Below, piece by piece: positions 27,105 through 35,559 of a stretch of DNA of 64,000 bases. The notes beneath the pieces were generated by a model. That model had not been told where the DNA came from. It worked only from the letters and a program-made list of their open reading frames with translations, and ran no database searches. A program made the position numbers and the translations under genes. Numbering within the stretch: the stretch's first letter is position 1; every line of letters starts with the position of its first letter. The DNA comes from Chryseobacterium viscerum (GTDB taxonomy: Bacteria; Bacteroidota; Bacteroidia; Flavobacteriales; Weeksellaceae), in NCBI RefSeq assembly GCF_002899945.2, contig NZ_PPEG02000002.1, positions 434,001 to 498,000 of the forward strand, given 5' to 3'.

Positions 27105-28613
27105 ATGATGAAAAAATACCTTACTTATATAACACTTCTGGGAGCACCTCTATTTTGGGGTCAAAATAAAACAGTTGAAAAAACAGCCTATCAAGAGAAC
27201 TGGCTGCAGGAAAAGCAGGGAAATGAAGCCTTAGCATTTGATGCTGACCTGCAATTGTCTGATGCCGAAATAGCTTTGGATAAAAAAATATTCCAGATTC
27301 GTAAGCAGTTTATCAGCGAAACAGAAGCGAAAAAAGTATCGTTATATAACAGTTCTTTCACTGAAATAAAACCAATGATAGAGAAGAGTAAGCTGTTTGA
27401 AATATTTCAGACGATGCCGAAAGGAGGTTTGCTGCATACCCACAGTGGAGGGATAACAGATGTAAAATGGGTTATTTCAGCTGCCAGAAAATACCAGGAA
27501 TGTTATGTGTACGATCAGAAAGACAATGACCAATTCATTACTGGACAACTGGGTTTTTTTGAAAAAGGAAAAGTTCCGAACGGATTTGTCAGTCTGGATA
27601 AAAAACTGAGCTCAGATCCTGGTTTTGAAAAACAGCTACAGGAGCTTCTTACCCTGAAAAGGGATAACCTCTGCTCTTACACAGATTATTGGATTGAATT
27701 TGAAAAACGTTTTAAACGAATCAGCCTGCTGCTGCCTTATCGTCCTTTCTTTAAGGAATATTATTTGAAAGGCTTTCAGGAACTCATAAAAGATAAAGTT
27801 CAGCATGTAGAGATCCGATTTATCTTTGACGAGCTTTACGACTTTAAGAATGGAAAATATCCTTTAAAAACATCCATTACAGATCTGCAGGATGTTGTTA
27901 AAGAAATACAGAAGTCTGATCCGCAGTTCAGCTTGAAGTTGATCTATTCCAGCTTTAAATTTTTAGATACTGAGAATATTGATAAACAACTGGAAATGGC
28001 TTTCGAGTTGAAGAAAAGTTTTCCCGATATGATCACAGGTTTTGACCTTGTGGCAGATGAGGCTGCAGGACACAGTATTAGCTTTTTTGAGAAAAACTGG
28101 ACCAAACTGAAGGAACTTAATAAAAAGTATGGGATGGAAATGCCTCTTTTCCTTCACGCCGGAGAAAGCAATTCTATCTTTAATGAAAATGTTCTGGACA
28201 TCGCTCTTCTGGACAATAAAAGAATTGGCCATGGCCTGAATCTGATTTATTTCCCAAAAACAATGGAACAGATCAGAAAACAAAATAAACTGGTTGAGGT
28301 AAGCCCGCTCAGCAATCAGATTTTGGGATATGTGAGCGATCTGAGGAATCATCCTGCAAGAGTTTTACTGAGCAATGGTGTACAATGTTCCATTAATAGT
28401 GATGATCCTTCAGTGTACGGATATACAGGCCTTAGCTATGATTTCTGGGTAGCTATAGTGTATTGGGAACTGGATCTGAGAGCATTGAAAAAACTGGTTT
28501 TTAATTCGGTTAATTATTCTTCTTTGAACGACAATGAGAAAAAGAAAGCAATAACTTACTTGAATCAGCAATGGAATGATTTTGTCCAAAAAACGAATCA
28601 GAAATTAAACTAA
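27105..28613 (+). CDS. Secreted adenosine deaminase (ADGF-like)
   Basis: 502 residues starting MMKKYLTYITLLGAPLFWGQ, a signal peptide. The metal-dependent amidohydrolase fold is clear: LLHTHSGG (zinc-binding HxH), then FLHAGESN (His and the catalytic Glu), then RIGHGLNLIYFP, then SINSDDPSVYGY (Asp-Asp metal and proton-shuttle motif). The long N-terminal region (~100 residues) matches the extracellular ADGF type rather than the ~330-residue cytosolic enzyme. It converts adenosine to inosine in the periplasm or outside, for purine salvage or removal of a signalling nucleoside. Confidence 0.92.
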   Translation: MMKKYLTYITLLGAPLFWGQNKTVEKTAYQENWLQEKQGNEALAFDADLQLSDAEIALDKKIFQIRKQFISETEAKKVSLYNSSFTEIKPMIEKSKLFEIFQTMPKGGLLHTHSGGITDVKWVISAARKYQECYVYDQKDNDQFITGQLGFFEKGKVPNGFVSLDKKLSSDPGFEKQLQELLTLKRDNLCSYTDYWIEFEKRFKRISLLLPYRPFFKEYYLKGFQELIKDKVQHVEIRFIFDELYDFKNGKYPLKTSITDLQDVVKEIQKSDPQFSLKLIYSSFKFLDTENIDKQLEMAFELKKSFPDMITGFDLVADEAAGHSISFFEKNWTKLKELNKKYGMEMPLFLHAGESNSIFNENVLDIALLDNKRIGHGLNLIYFPKTMEQIRKQNKLVEVSPLSNQILGYVSDLRNHPARVLLSNGVQCSINSDDPSVYGYTGLSYDFWVAIVYWELDLRALKKLVFNSVNYSSLNDNEKKKAITYLNQQWNDFVQKTNQKLN

Positions 28614-28625
28614 ACTTAGAAAATA

Positions 28626-28656
28626 AAATCGCATTATGGAACTCATGATGCGATTT
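28626..28656 (+). terminator. Terminator after the adenosine deaminase gene
   Basis: AAATCGCAT and ATGCGATTT form a 9-bp stem, with T-rich sequence after it, between convergent genes. Confidence 0.75.
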
Positions 28657-28693
28657 GTCTTTTAATAGAAATATTGATGTGAGATAAAAGGAA

Positions 28694-29905
28694 TTACTTT
28701 TTTAAACCGAATTTTGACAATCCCTTTTTTACAGTTGGGTTCAATTTTGCCGGGCTTACTTTTGTAAGGAATAAAGACTCACAACCATTGAAGATGGCAA
28801 AACGATTTACTGTTTCTATAAAAGGTTTAAGCCAAGATTCAATGTCTATCGTAGTGTTTTCAATATGCAAATGGATCAACTCCAATTTTTTTTCCTTTCT
28901 GTGAGCTTTGCAGTCAACTCTTCCGATAAACTGATCACCAAACAGGATAGGCAGACAGAAGTAACCGTATTGTCTTTTTTCCTTTGGAACATAGCATTCC
29001 AACCTGAAATCAAAATCAAAGATCTGTTTGATCCGGTCACGATGGATAATGGAATTATCAAACGGAGACAGGAGCTGTATATTGGAATCCGCCGTATCAA
29101 ATGTCTTTTCAAAAAAACCGTTCTGAACAAAGACGGAAGGCAATCCTTCTATTTTGATTTGAGATATTAATCCTTCGTCAAGCATCGTTTGTAATACCGT
29201 ATTGACATTTTGTTTTAAATCATTTCCAGTCCTAAGATGGGTGATCTGTTTTAAAGTCGTAAATCCATACGCCCGGAGATTGGTTTTTACTAAATATTCC
29301 GCAAACTCAAGCTGAGAAGGTTCTGTGGTATCGATGAAAGAAGGTAAAACTCTTTCGGTAAGATCATACGTTTTCTGCATGCCGGAACGTCCGCTGATCA
29401 TCAGGTCACCTTGCATAAAAAGTCTTTCCAGGGCTAGTTTAGCAGGTTTCCAATTCCACCAGCTTCCTGCCTTATGGCTTTCGTTTTCAAAATCTCTTGC
29501 TCTTTTAGGACCTTCATTACGGATGGTATCGATGACATATTCCATCATTTTAGGATCAGCATTGTAGTAGCGGGATTCACCTCGTTTGATGGTAAGCATT
29601 TGGGGCAAAGCATAGCGGAAATCCCGTATAGGAAGATAAGAAGCTGCATGAAACCAATATTCAAATACTTTACGCTCTTCTACCAGCTCTTCCAGAAAAT
29701 CTGCCTGAAAATCAGGGATTCTCGTCCATAAAGTATGATGATGGGCCCGTTCCACCATAGACAAAGTGTCAATCTGTACGTATCCGAGATGCTCCAAAGC
29801 ATGAAGAACAGCATTCTTTCCAGTTCCGAACGATGCGTTTTGTGTGAGCCCCTGGCTGTCTAATGTTGCGCGCTTTAAGTGCTCTAATGCCAACTTCTTT
29901 TCCAT
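28694..29905 (-). CDS. AlkX/YcaQ-type winged-helix DNA glycosylase (HTH_42 family)
   Basis: 403 residues, the normal length for this family. The N-terminal part has LGYVQIDTLSMVERAHHHTL, containing the catalytic Q-hydrophobic-D pattern of the E. coli YcaQ (AlkX) branch, followed by LWTRIP. Tandem winged-helix elements include YLVKTNLRAYGFTTLKQI, and the C-terminal strands include GYFCLPILFGDQFIGRVD. Characterised relatives (AlkZ, YcaQ) unhook interstrand crosslinks and remove bulky N7 adducts. It lies 1.7 kb from the tetR-MFS-ogt-alkA operon on the other strand, strengthening an alkylation-resistance theme. Confidence 0.88.
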   Translation of the reverse strand: MEKKLALEHLKRATLDSQGLTQNASFGTGKNAVLHALEHLGYVQIDTLSMVERAHHHTLWTRIPDFQADFLEELVEERKVFEYWFHAASYLPIRDFRYALPQMLTIKRGESRYYNADPKMMEYVIDTIRNEGPKRARDFENESHKAGSWWNWKPAKLALERLFMQGDLMISGRSGMQKTYDLTERVLPSFIDTTEPSQLEFAEYLVKTNLRAYGFTTLKQITHLRTGNDLKQNVNTVLQTMLDEGLISQIKIEGLPSVFVQNGFFEKTFDTADSNIQLLSPFDNSIIHRDRIKQIFDFDFRLECYVPKEKRQYGYFCLPILFGDQFIGRVDCKAHRKEKKLELIHLHIENTTIDIESWLKPFIETVNRFAIFNGCESLFLTKVSPAKLNPTVKKGLSKFGLKK

Positions 29906-29955
29906 ATTTTAAATTCGAAGACAACAGGTTTCTGATGTTTCTTTCAAATATAATA

Positions 29956-29994
29956 AAAGCTTGGGCAAATATCGAAGATATTTGCCCAAGCTTT
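29956..29994 (-). terminator. Long perfect hairpin downstream of the oxidoreductase gene
   Basis: AAAGCTTGGGCAAATATC and its exact complement form an 18-bp stem around GAA. A T-rich stretch follows on the minus strand, so it probably terminates the hydrolase-oxidoreductase transcript. Confidence 0.8.
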
Positions 29995-30019
29995 CTGTGA
30001 ACCTCCTTCGAACAGATTC

Positions 30020-30982
30020 TTACAATGTCAACACAATTTTTCCAAATAAAGGTCTGTCCCGTTTTGCATCTTCTATTCTTTGATGGGCATTTTTTATCTC
30101 TTCAATCGGATATATGCTATCGATAACAGGTTTTACTTTTCCGGTTTCAATTAATTGGGTTATATGATAGAGCTCATCCCTGCTTTGTCGGGTAAAAACA
30201 AAATGGTAAGTCGCATTTTTTTCCCAGGCATGAATAAGGTTTTGTGACTGGGCGATATCAACCAGCGTTACAACGGTTCCATAGTCAGCCAAGGCAAGCG
30301 GACTGTCTGAGAGAGTACTTCCTCCTACAGTATCAATAATGACATCCACTCCTTTTCCTTTCGTATGTACTTGTATTTCTTCAATCCAGTTTTTTTGATG
30401 ATGGTCAATAACGACATCAGCTCCCAGATTCTGAAGTTTTTCATGTAAAACACTCTGCCCAGTTGTATATACAAAAGCGCCTAATGATTTGGCGATCTGT
30501 ATCGCAAGTGTTCCCACCCCGCCTGCACCGCCAAGGATGAGAATAGTATCTCCTTTTTTCAACTGAGCCCGTACCACGAGCATTTCCCATACCGTTCCTC
30601 CAATAAGCGGAACAGCTGCAGCTTCCTCATAACTGATGTTATCAGGCATTCTGGACAATGACGATTCTTCTGTCAGATGATACGCTGCATAACTTCCGGA
30701 GCTGCCAAAACGAGGTGAATAATAGACTTTATCACCGGGTTGCCATTTTTTAACAGCTTCACCCACTGCTATAATATCACCAGCAATATCATGCCCGGTT
30801 ATAATCGGCAGTTCAAAAAAAGATACATAATCACCCCGTCTTACCTGGTAATCAAGTGGATTTACTGAGGTTGCTCTTACTTTTACCAATACTTGTGAAG
30901 GATCTGTGATAGTAGGAATAGGCATTTCGGTCACCTGCAGAACTTCCGGACCTCCATAGTTTTTTATGACAATTGTTTTCAT
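30020..30982 (-). CDS. NADP-dependent quinone oxidoreductase-like MDR protein
   Basis: 320 residues of the zinc-free medium-chain dehydrogenase/reductase type. The N-terminal GroES-like domain has VRATSVNPLDYQVRRGDY and GHDIAGDIIAVGEAVKKW. The cofactor motif is LILGGAGGVGTLAIQIAKSL. There are no structural zinc cysteines. It ends FGKIVLTL as in quinone reductases. Likely reduces quinones or enones, protecting against electrophiles. It is downstream of an alpha/beta hydrolase on the same strand (57-base gap) and probably under the divergent LysR regulator. Confidence 0.9.
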   Translation of the reverse strand: MKTIVIKNYGGPEVLQVTEMPIPTITDPSQVLVKVRATSVNPLDYQVRRGDYVSFFELPIITGHDIAGDIIAVGEAVKKWQPGDKVYYSPRFGSSGSYAAYHLTEESSLSRMPDNISYEEAAAVPLIGGTVWEMLVVRAQLKKGDTILILGGAGGVGTLAIQIAKSLGAFVYTTGQSVLHEKLQNLGADVVIDHHQKNWIEEIQVHTKGKGVDVIIDTVGGSTLSDSPLALADYGTVVTLVDIAQSQNLIHAWEKNATYHFVFTRQSRDELYHITQLIETGKVKPVIDSIYPIEEIKNAHQRIEDAKRDRPLFGKIVLTL

Positions 30983-31039
30983 ATAGTGATGTTCCTGTAT
31001 TTTTTAGTAATTGATTTGCTAGTTTATAGATTCTATGAG

Positions 31040-32011
31040 CTATTTCGGCAATGTTCCCATAAATTCTACTATTTCAGCACCAATCTCTACAGCATGTGTT
31101 TCCAGGGCAAAGTGTCCGGTGTTATAAAATTTTAGTTTCGCATTTGGTATATCCTTTTTATAAGCTTCTGCTCCTGCAGGAAGAAAATAAGGATCTTTAT
31201 TTCCCCACACCAATAATAATTTAGGCTGATACTTTCTGAAATATTCATGGAACTTAGGATATAAGGCTAAATTGGTTCTGTAATCTTTCACTAAGTCGAG
31301 TTGTATCTCTATATTCCCCGGTCTGTCAAGGAATTTTTGATCAAGAGTGTAAGATTCCGGTGCAATTAAAGAAGGATCGGAAACACCATGATAATATTGA
31401 AATGTAGTAGCTTCCTTAGAAACGAAATCTTTTAACGCAAGGCGGTTTGCCTGTGATGGTTCCTTCCAGTATTTCTGTATGGGGTTCCATTCACTGCTTA
31501 ATCCTTCTTCATAGGCATTTCCATTTTGCGAAACGATGCCTGTGATCTTTTCCGGGTTATTCATGGCCAGGCGCAAACCTACCGGAGCTCCATAATCAAA
31601 GATATAGACTGCAAAACGTTTCATCTCAAGTTTGTCAACAAATGCCTGCACTGTTTCCGCCAGATTATCAAACGTGTAAGAGAATTGCGTATGATCCGGA
31701 GCATCAGAATATCCAAATCCAGGGAGATCAGGTGCTATGACATGGTATTTTTTGCTCAGTAGGGGAATCAGGTTTCTGAACATATGAGAAGAGGTCGGAT
31801 ATCCGTGCAGAAGGAGAATGGTAGGAGCATCAGCAGGACCTGCTTCTCTGTAAAACAGGTTTAAATCATTGACCTTGATGTTGCGATAGTGGATGGGTTG
31901 GTTTTCCATAATGTAATTATTTAATTTTTGATGAGATTGTGCCATTGCCACATTGGTTGTAAGTAGGCCCAGTGACAAGGCTGTAATGAATTGTTTGAAT
32001 ATTATTTTCAT
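31040..32011 (-). CDS. Secreted alpha/beta hydrolase (epoxide hydrolase/haloalkane dehalogenase-like)
   Basis: About 323 residues from the ATG at 32011, which gives signal peptide MKIIFKQFITALSLG ending near VAMAQ. The oxyanion motif is LLHGYPTSSHMF. The nucleophile elbow is IFDYGAPVG, where Asp replaces Ser as in epoxide hydrolases and haloalkane dehalogenases (usual form DWGGP). The acid lies near LLVWGNKDPYFLP and the base His in NTGHFALETH. Substrate is unknown. Possibly co-transcribed with the oxidoreductase. Confidence 0.87.
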   Translation of the reverse strand: MKIIFKQFITALSLGLLTTNVAMAQSHQKLNNYIMENQPIHYRNIKVNDLNLFYREAGPADAPTILLLHGYPTSSHMFRNLIPLLSKKYHVIAPDLPGFGYSDAPDHTQFSYTFDNLAETVQAFVDKLEMKRFAVYIFDYGAPVGLRLAMNNPEKITGIVSQNGNAYEEGLSSEWNPIQKYWKEPSQANRLALKDFVSKEATTFQYYHGVSDPSLIAPESYTLDQKFLDRPGNIEIQLDLVKDYRTNLALYPKFHEYFRKYQPKLLLVWGNKDPYFLPAGAEAYKKDIPNAKLKFYNTGHFALETHAVEIGAEIVEFMGTLPK

Positions 32012-32066
32012 GTATTTTTTTTGATAGGTCAAAATTAATACGGATATTTGATTACTGAAAACGATT

Positions 32067-32080
32067 AATTGTAATCAATT
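32067..32080. promoter_or_regulatory. Candidate LysR-type operator in the divergent intergenic region
   Basis: AATTG-TAAT-CAATT inverted repeat inside a longer ATTA/TAAT-rich stretch between the LysR gene and the divergent hydrolase. Position and T-A symmetry fit a LysR site, but the sequence is AT-rich, so chance is possible. Confidence 0.5.
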
Positions 32081-32105
32081 GAATCACTTTTAATGATTAA
32101 TTAAA

Positions 32106-32969
32106 ATGAATATAAATGATTTGAAAATATTTGAAGCCGTAGCCGAAAGTGGAAGTTTTACAAAAGCTGCCACTATGACATTTACGGTTCAGTCTAATGT
32201 TACAGCAAGGATAAAGAGTCTTGAAGAAGAATTTGATACAAAACTTTTTTCACGTACCTCGAGAAAGGTAGAACTTACTTCCGAAGGAATGATCCTGATG
32301 CAATACTCCAGACAGATTCAGCATTTGGTGGAGGAGGCGAAGCATAATATCCAAAGCGGTGAAAATATCCGGGGAAACTTGAAAATAGGCTGTATCGAGA
32401 CTACGATGGCATTAAAAGTGCCTGAAATTCTCAACACATTTGATGAAAAATATCCCGATATTGAGCTGGAATTTAAATCAGACTCAAGAGATTCCATCCT
32501 ATCTGATGTGCTGGATTACGCCCTTGATGCGGCTTTTGTTGCGGCTCCTGTGAATGCGAAGGGATTGGAAAAAATTTGTATTAAAGAAGAAAAGCTTGTT
32601 ATTCTGACATCTTCGAAAGGTCCCGGTCTCCAGACCCTTATTGAAAAAGAACCCTTAAAGATTGTGGTATTTGATGAAGGATGTATTTTCAGAGAAAGAT
32701 TAGAATCCTGGTTAAGCCATAAAGGAATTCTCAACTACAAAAGTACGGTTCTGAATTCTATTGAGGGAGTGATCAATTTCGTAGAAGCAGGGTTGGGAGT
32801 CAGCATATTGCCGGAAGAAGTGGTCTCGAAATATTACGCAGGAAGAGAAATTAAGACATATGGACTGAACAAGCAGCTGGGAATAATGAATACGATTCTT
32901 GTTTTTAGAAAAGACGGCCCGCAGTCGAGAGCTTTGCAGTGTTTCATCGATATGCATTTGGAGATATAA
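32106..32969 (+). CDS. LysR family transcriptional regulator
   Basis: 287 residues. The N-terminal winged helix is DLKIFEAVAESGSFTKAATM, then TARIKSLEEEFDTKLFSRTS. The periplasmic-binding-like effector domain follows (GNLKIGCIETTMALKVPEIL, then VEAGLGVSILPEEVV). It is divergent from the hydrolase/oxidoreductase pair, the standard arrangement for a LysR regulator and its target. The effector is unknown. Confidence 0.93.
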   Translation: MNINDLKIFEAVAESGSFTKAATMTFTVQSNVTARIKSLEEEFDTKLFSRTSRKVELTSEGMILMQYSRQIQHLVEEAKHNIQSGENIRGNLKIGCIETTMALKVPEILNTFDEKYPDIELEFKSDSRDSILSDVLDYALDAAFVAAPVNAKGLEKICIKEEKLVILTSSKGPGLQTLIEKEPLKIVVFDEGCIFRERLESWLSHKGILNYKSTVLNSIEGVINFVEAGLGVSILPEEVVSKYYAGREIKTYGLNKQLGIMNTILVFRKDGPQSRALQCFIDMHLEI

Positions 32970-33009
32970 AAAGAAGTAAGCACCCATTATAACAGGAAAA
33001 ATAAAGGCT

Positions 33010-33915
33010 ATGGCAAAAACGACCGAAACCCTTGATGAGTTTTACAGACATAAATATGGCGCCGTATCGGGAGACTATCCTAAAAATGACGGACAGTTTA
33101 ATGTCTTTAGAGTTGAAGACAGAATAAATACCGGCACTTCGTCGCCCACCTTTATCCGGAGAGATTTTTATAAGATCATGCTGTTTCAGGGTAACAATAT
33201 ATTTCATTATGGAGACCGGAGCATTCCGATAATAGGGAGTACGTTGCTTTTCTTTACTCCTCATGTGCCTTATACGTATGAATCTTTAGAGGAAGATACT
33301 AACGGCTGTTTCTGTGTTTTCAAAGATGAATTTTTTAAAGGGAATTTTCGTTTAAATCTATTTGAATTTCCTTTGTTTACAGCAGGTACATATCCTGTTT
33401 TCAGTTTAAAAGAGGAAGAAGCTTCAGAAATAAAAACAATATTTGAAAAGATCATCAAGGAGATTGATTCAGACTTTGTTTATAAATACGACCTTATCAA
33501 AAATTATGTCAGTGAATTAATCTATTATGGGATGAAATTACAACCTGTCAATAGTATTTCTGACCATAGCAATGCCGCTTCAAGAATTACCATTGTATTT
33601 ATGGAATTGCTGGAACGTCAGTTTCCCATCGAATCTACTGCACAACGTTTTGAATTGCGTTCTCCAAAAGCTTTTGCTGATAGAATGTCTATCCACGTCA
33701 ATTCCCTCAACCGCGCTATAAAAAAACAGACGGGAAAAACCACTTCAGAGCATATCTTTGAACGGCTTACCTCCGAGGCCAAAGTTCTTTTAAAATATAC
33801 GGAGTGGAATATTTCCGAAATCAGCCATGTGCTTGGCTTTGAAGACCAGGCTCAGTTTAATAACTTTTTTAAGAAACAGACGGGAAGCAGCCCAAACAGT
33901 GTAAGACAGGTTTGA
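33010..33915 (+). CDS. AraC family transcriptional regulator
   Basis: 301 residues. The N-terminal cupin sensing domain contains YKIMLFQGNNIFHYGDRSIP and STLLFFTPHVPYTYE. The C-terminal helix-turn-helix domain covers ~200-300 with SPKAFADRMSIHVNSLNRAI and NISEISHVLGFEDQAQFNNF. It lies 40 bases after the LysR gene and 75 before an SDR gene that has its own promoter box, so that SDR gene is the probable target, as is common for AraC-SDR pairs in flavobacteria. Confidence 0.92.
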   Translation: MAKTTETLDEFYRHKYGAVSGDYPKNDGQFNVFRVEDRINTGTSSPTFIRRDFYKIMLFQGNNIFHYGDRSIPIIGSTLLFFTPHVPYTYESLEEDTNGCFCVFKDEFFKGNFRLNLFEFPLFTAGTYPVFSLKEEEASEIKTIFEKIIKEIDSDFVYKYDLIKNYVSELIYYGMKLQPVNSISDHSNAASRITIVFMELLERQFPIESTAQRFELRSPKAFADRMSIHVNSLNRAIKKQTGKTTSEHIFERLTSEAKVLLKYTEWNISEISHVLGFEDQAQFNNFFKKQTGSSPNSVRQV

Positions 33916-33966
33916 ATTTGACAATTATTGGTTTGTATATCACAAAATAGGTTTTGATGCTTAAGA

Positions 33967-33974
33967 TAATTTTG
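33967..33974 (+). promoter_or_regulatory. TAnnTTTG -7 box upstream of the SDR gene
   Basis: TAATTTTG is 16 bases before the SDR start codon and fits the Bacteroidota -7 consensus. Confidence 0.55.
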
Positions 33975-33990
33975 CATAAAAATAGAACAT

Positions 33991-34827
33991 ATGAGTCATA
34001 CAAAAATCTGGTACATCACTGGAGCATCGAAAGGGATGGGGTTTTCATTAGTAAAAAAGCTGTTGGAAAAAGGACATAAAGTAGCAGCCACCTCGAGAAC
34101 AGTTACAGCTTTTGAAGGATTGGATGCCGATCCGGACAATTTTCTTCCCTTGGAAGTGGATTTAAAAGATGAACAGTCTATCGCACAATCCATTGAGAAA
34201 ACAATAAAGCAGTTCGGGCATTTGGATGTGGTGGTCAATAATGCAGGCTATGGACTAGGTGGAGCCATAGAGGAACTCAGTACTGAAGAGATTGAAGAAA
34301 ATTTTCAGATCAATTTTTTTGCAGTGTTAAAAGTGATCCGGCAGGCATTGCCCTATTTAAGGAATCAGCGTTCCGGGCATATTATTAATATTTCATCCAT
34401 TGCAGGTTTTACTCCGGGATTGGGATGGAGCATGTATTCTGCTGCAAAATTTGCTGTAACGGGATTGTCAGAAGCTTTGGCTAATGATCTGAAGCCATTG
34501 GGAATCAATGTAACAGCCGTTTTGCCGGGATGGTTTCGTACCAGCTTTGCTAAGCCGGATTCTATTGCTTTTGGCGAAAATCAGATCGATGATTATCGAT
34601 TCCTGCGAACGGCACATAAGAAAATGAATGAAATAGACGGGAAGCAATTGGGAAACCCGGAGAAAGCTGCTGCTGTTTTTATGAAACTGGCAGAGGTTTC
34701 AAATCCGCCGGTATTATTCTTCTTAGGAACGGATGCAGCCCAGAGAGCAGAAAACAAAATTGCGGAATTATCTGAACAGATACAGCAGTGGAAAGCGCTT
34801 TCTTCATCCACAGATTTTAAAGAATAG
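33991..34827 (+). CDS. Short-chain dehydrogenase/reductase
   Basis: 278 residues of the classical SDR family. The cofactor motif is YITGASKGMGFSLVKKLL. NNAGYG is in VVVNNAGYGLGGA. Catalytic Ser is in NISSIAGFT and the YxxxK is YSAAKFAV. Lys and Arg in the first loop favour NADP(H). It acts on an unknown carbonyl or hydroxyl compound. It is preceded by an AraC regulator and followed by the Crp-like gene. Confidence 0.93.
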   Translation: MSHTKIWYITGASKGMGFSLVKKLLEKGHKVAATSRTVTAFEGLDADPDNFLPLEVDLKDEQSIAQSIEKTIKQFGHLDVVVNNAGYGLGGAIEELSTEEIEENFQINFFAVLKVIRQALPYLRNQRSGHIINISSIAGFTPGLGWSMYSAAKFAVTGLSEALANDLKPLGINVTAVLPGWFRTSFAKPDSIAFGENQIDDYRFLRTAHKKMNEIDGKQLGNPEKAAAVFMKLAEVSNPPVLFFLGTDAAQRAENKIAELSEQIQQWKALSSSTDFKE

Positions 34828-34873
34828 ATATTCAATAGGGGTTCATTGCATTTTTCATTCCCTTCAAAAGCAC

Positions 34874-34891
34874 TTTTTACCAAATGGTAAA
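34874..34891. promoter_or_regulatory. Operator copy 1 (TTTACC-AAAT-GGTAAA)
   Basis: The 18-mer TTTTTACCAAATGGTAAA contains 6-bp inverted arms around AAAT. It is 20 bases upstream of the TAACTTTG box of the Crp-like gene and is repeated identically upstream of the next SDR gene. Confidence 0.8.
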
Positions 34892-34911
34892 TATTCCCCG
34901 ATAAGTATTGC

Positions 34912-34919
34912 TAACTTTG
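34912..34919 (+). promoter_or_regulatory. TAnnTTTG -7 box of the Crp-like gene
   Basis: TAACTTTG ends 5 bases before the ATG, implying a leaderless or near-leaderless transcript. Confidence 0.6.
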
Positions 34920-34924
34920 TTATA

Positions 34925-35482
34925 ATGAAAGAGTTTATAGAATACATCCTACAGTTTGGTCATCTGAACCAGCAGCAAATTGACCTCATCACAAGCAAAG
35001 CAAAAGAGATTGAGCTGAGCAAAGATGAGTATTTTGCAGAGGCAGGAAAAGTCCTTAGGCAGGTAGGTTTTATTCTTGACGGAATCATTCGTATTTGCTA
35101 TTATAACAATAAAGGAGAAGAAATTACCAAGATCTTTATTGAAGAAAAACATCTGCTCTTCAATCTGAAAAATGTGCCTTCTACAGAATATATACAGGCA
35201 GCAACCCATTGCAAAATGCTCGTTTTTTCTAATCAGGATTGGAAAGAAATTTCAGATACAATCATAGATTGGGAAAACATCATTCAAAAAGTGACGAATA
35301 AAGCACTGGCCCAAAAACTGGAAAGAGTAAGCCCGCTGATCTCTCAGGATGCTACCACCCGTTATCTGGAATTTATGGAAAAATATCCGACTCTTGTCAA
35401 TCGTATTCCCTTGTCATACATCGCTTCTTATCTGGGGATTACTCAGCAGTCATTAAGCAGAATAAGAAAAAATATCCGTTAG
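34925..35482 (+). CDS. Crp/Fnr-like cyclic-nucleotide-binding-fold regulator
   Basis: 185 residues from the ATG at 34925; the frame runs farther upstream but overlaps the SDR gene. The cNMP-binding beta roll contains FAEAGKVLRQVGFILDGIIR and YNNKGEEITKIFIEEKHLL. The helix-turn-helix is IPLSYIASYLGITQQSLSRI. It lacks the canonical phosphate-binding RxS motif, so it may not bind cAMP. Identical operators in front of this gene and the following SDR gene suggest it regulates both. Confidence 0.9.
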   Translation: MKEFIEYILQFGHLNQQQIDLITSKAKEIELSKDEYFAEAGKVLRQVGFILDGIIRICYYNNKGEEITKIFIEEKHLLFNLKNVPSTEYIQAATHCKMLVFSNQDWKEISDTIIDWENIIQKVTNKALAQKLERVSPLISQDATTRYLEFMEKYPTLVNRIPLSYIASYLGITQQSLSRIRKNIR

Positions 35483-35487
35483 ACTGC

Positions 35488-35505
35488 TTTTTACCAAATG
35501 GTAAA
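35488..35505. promoter_or_regulatory. Operator copy 2, identical to copy 1
   Basis: The same 18-mer TTTTTACCAAATGGTAAA, 22 bases upstream of a CAACTTTG box (35528-35535) and 54 bases before the SDR start codon. Confidence 0.8.
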
Positions 35506-35559
35506 CAGGTTCTTTTTTTATCGGTGCAACTTTGTGGCATCACTTTTAAAAATTAAAAA

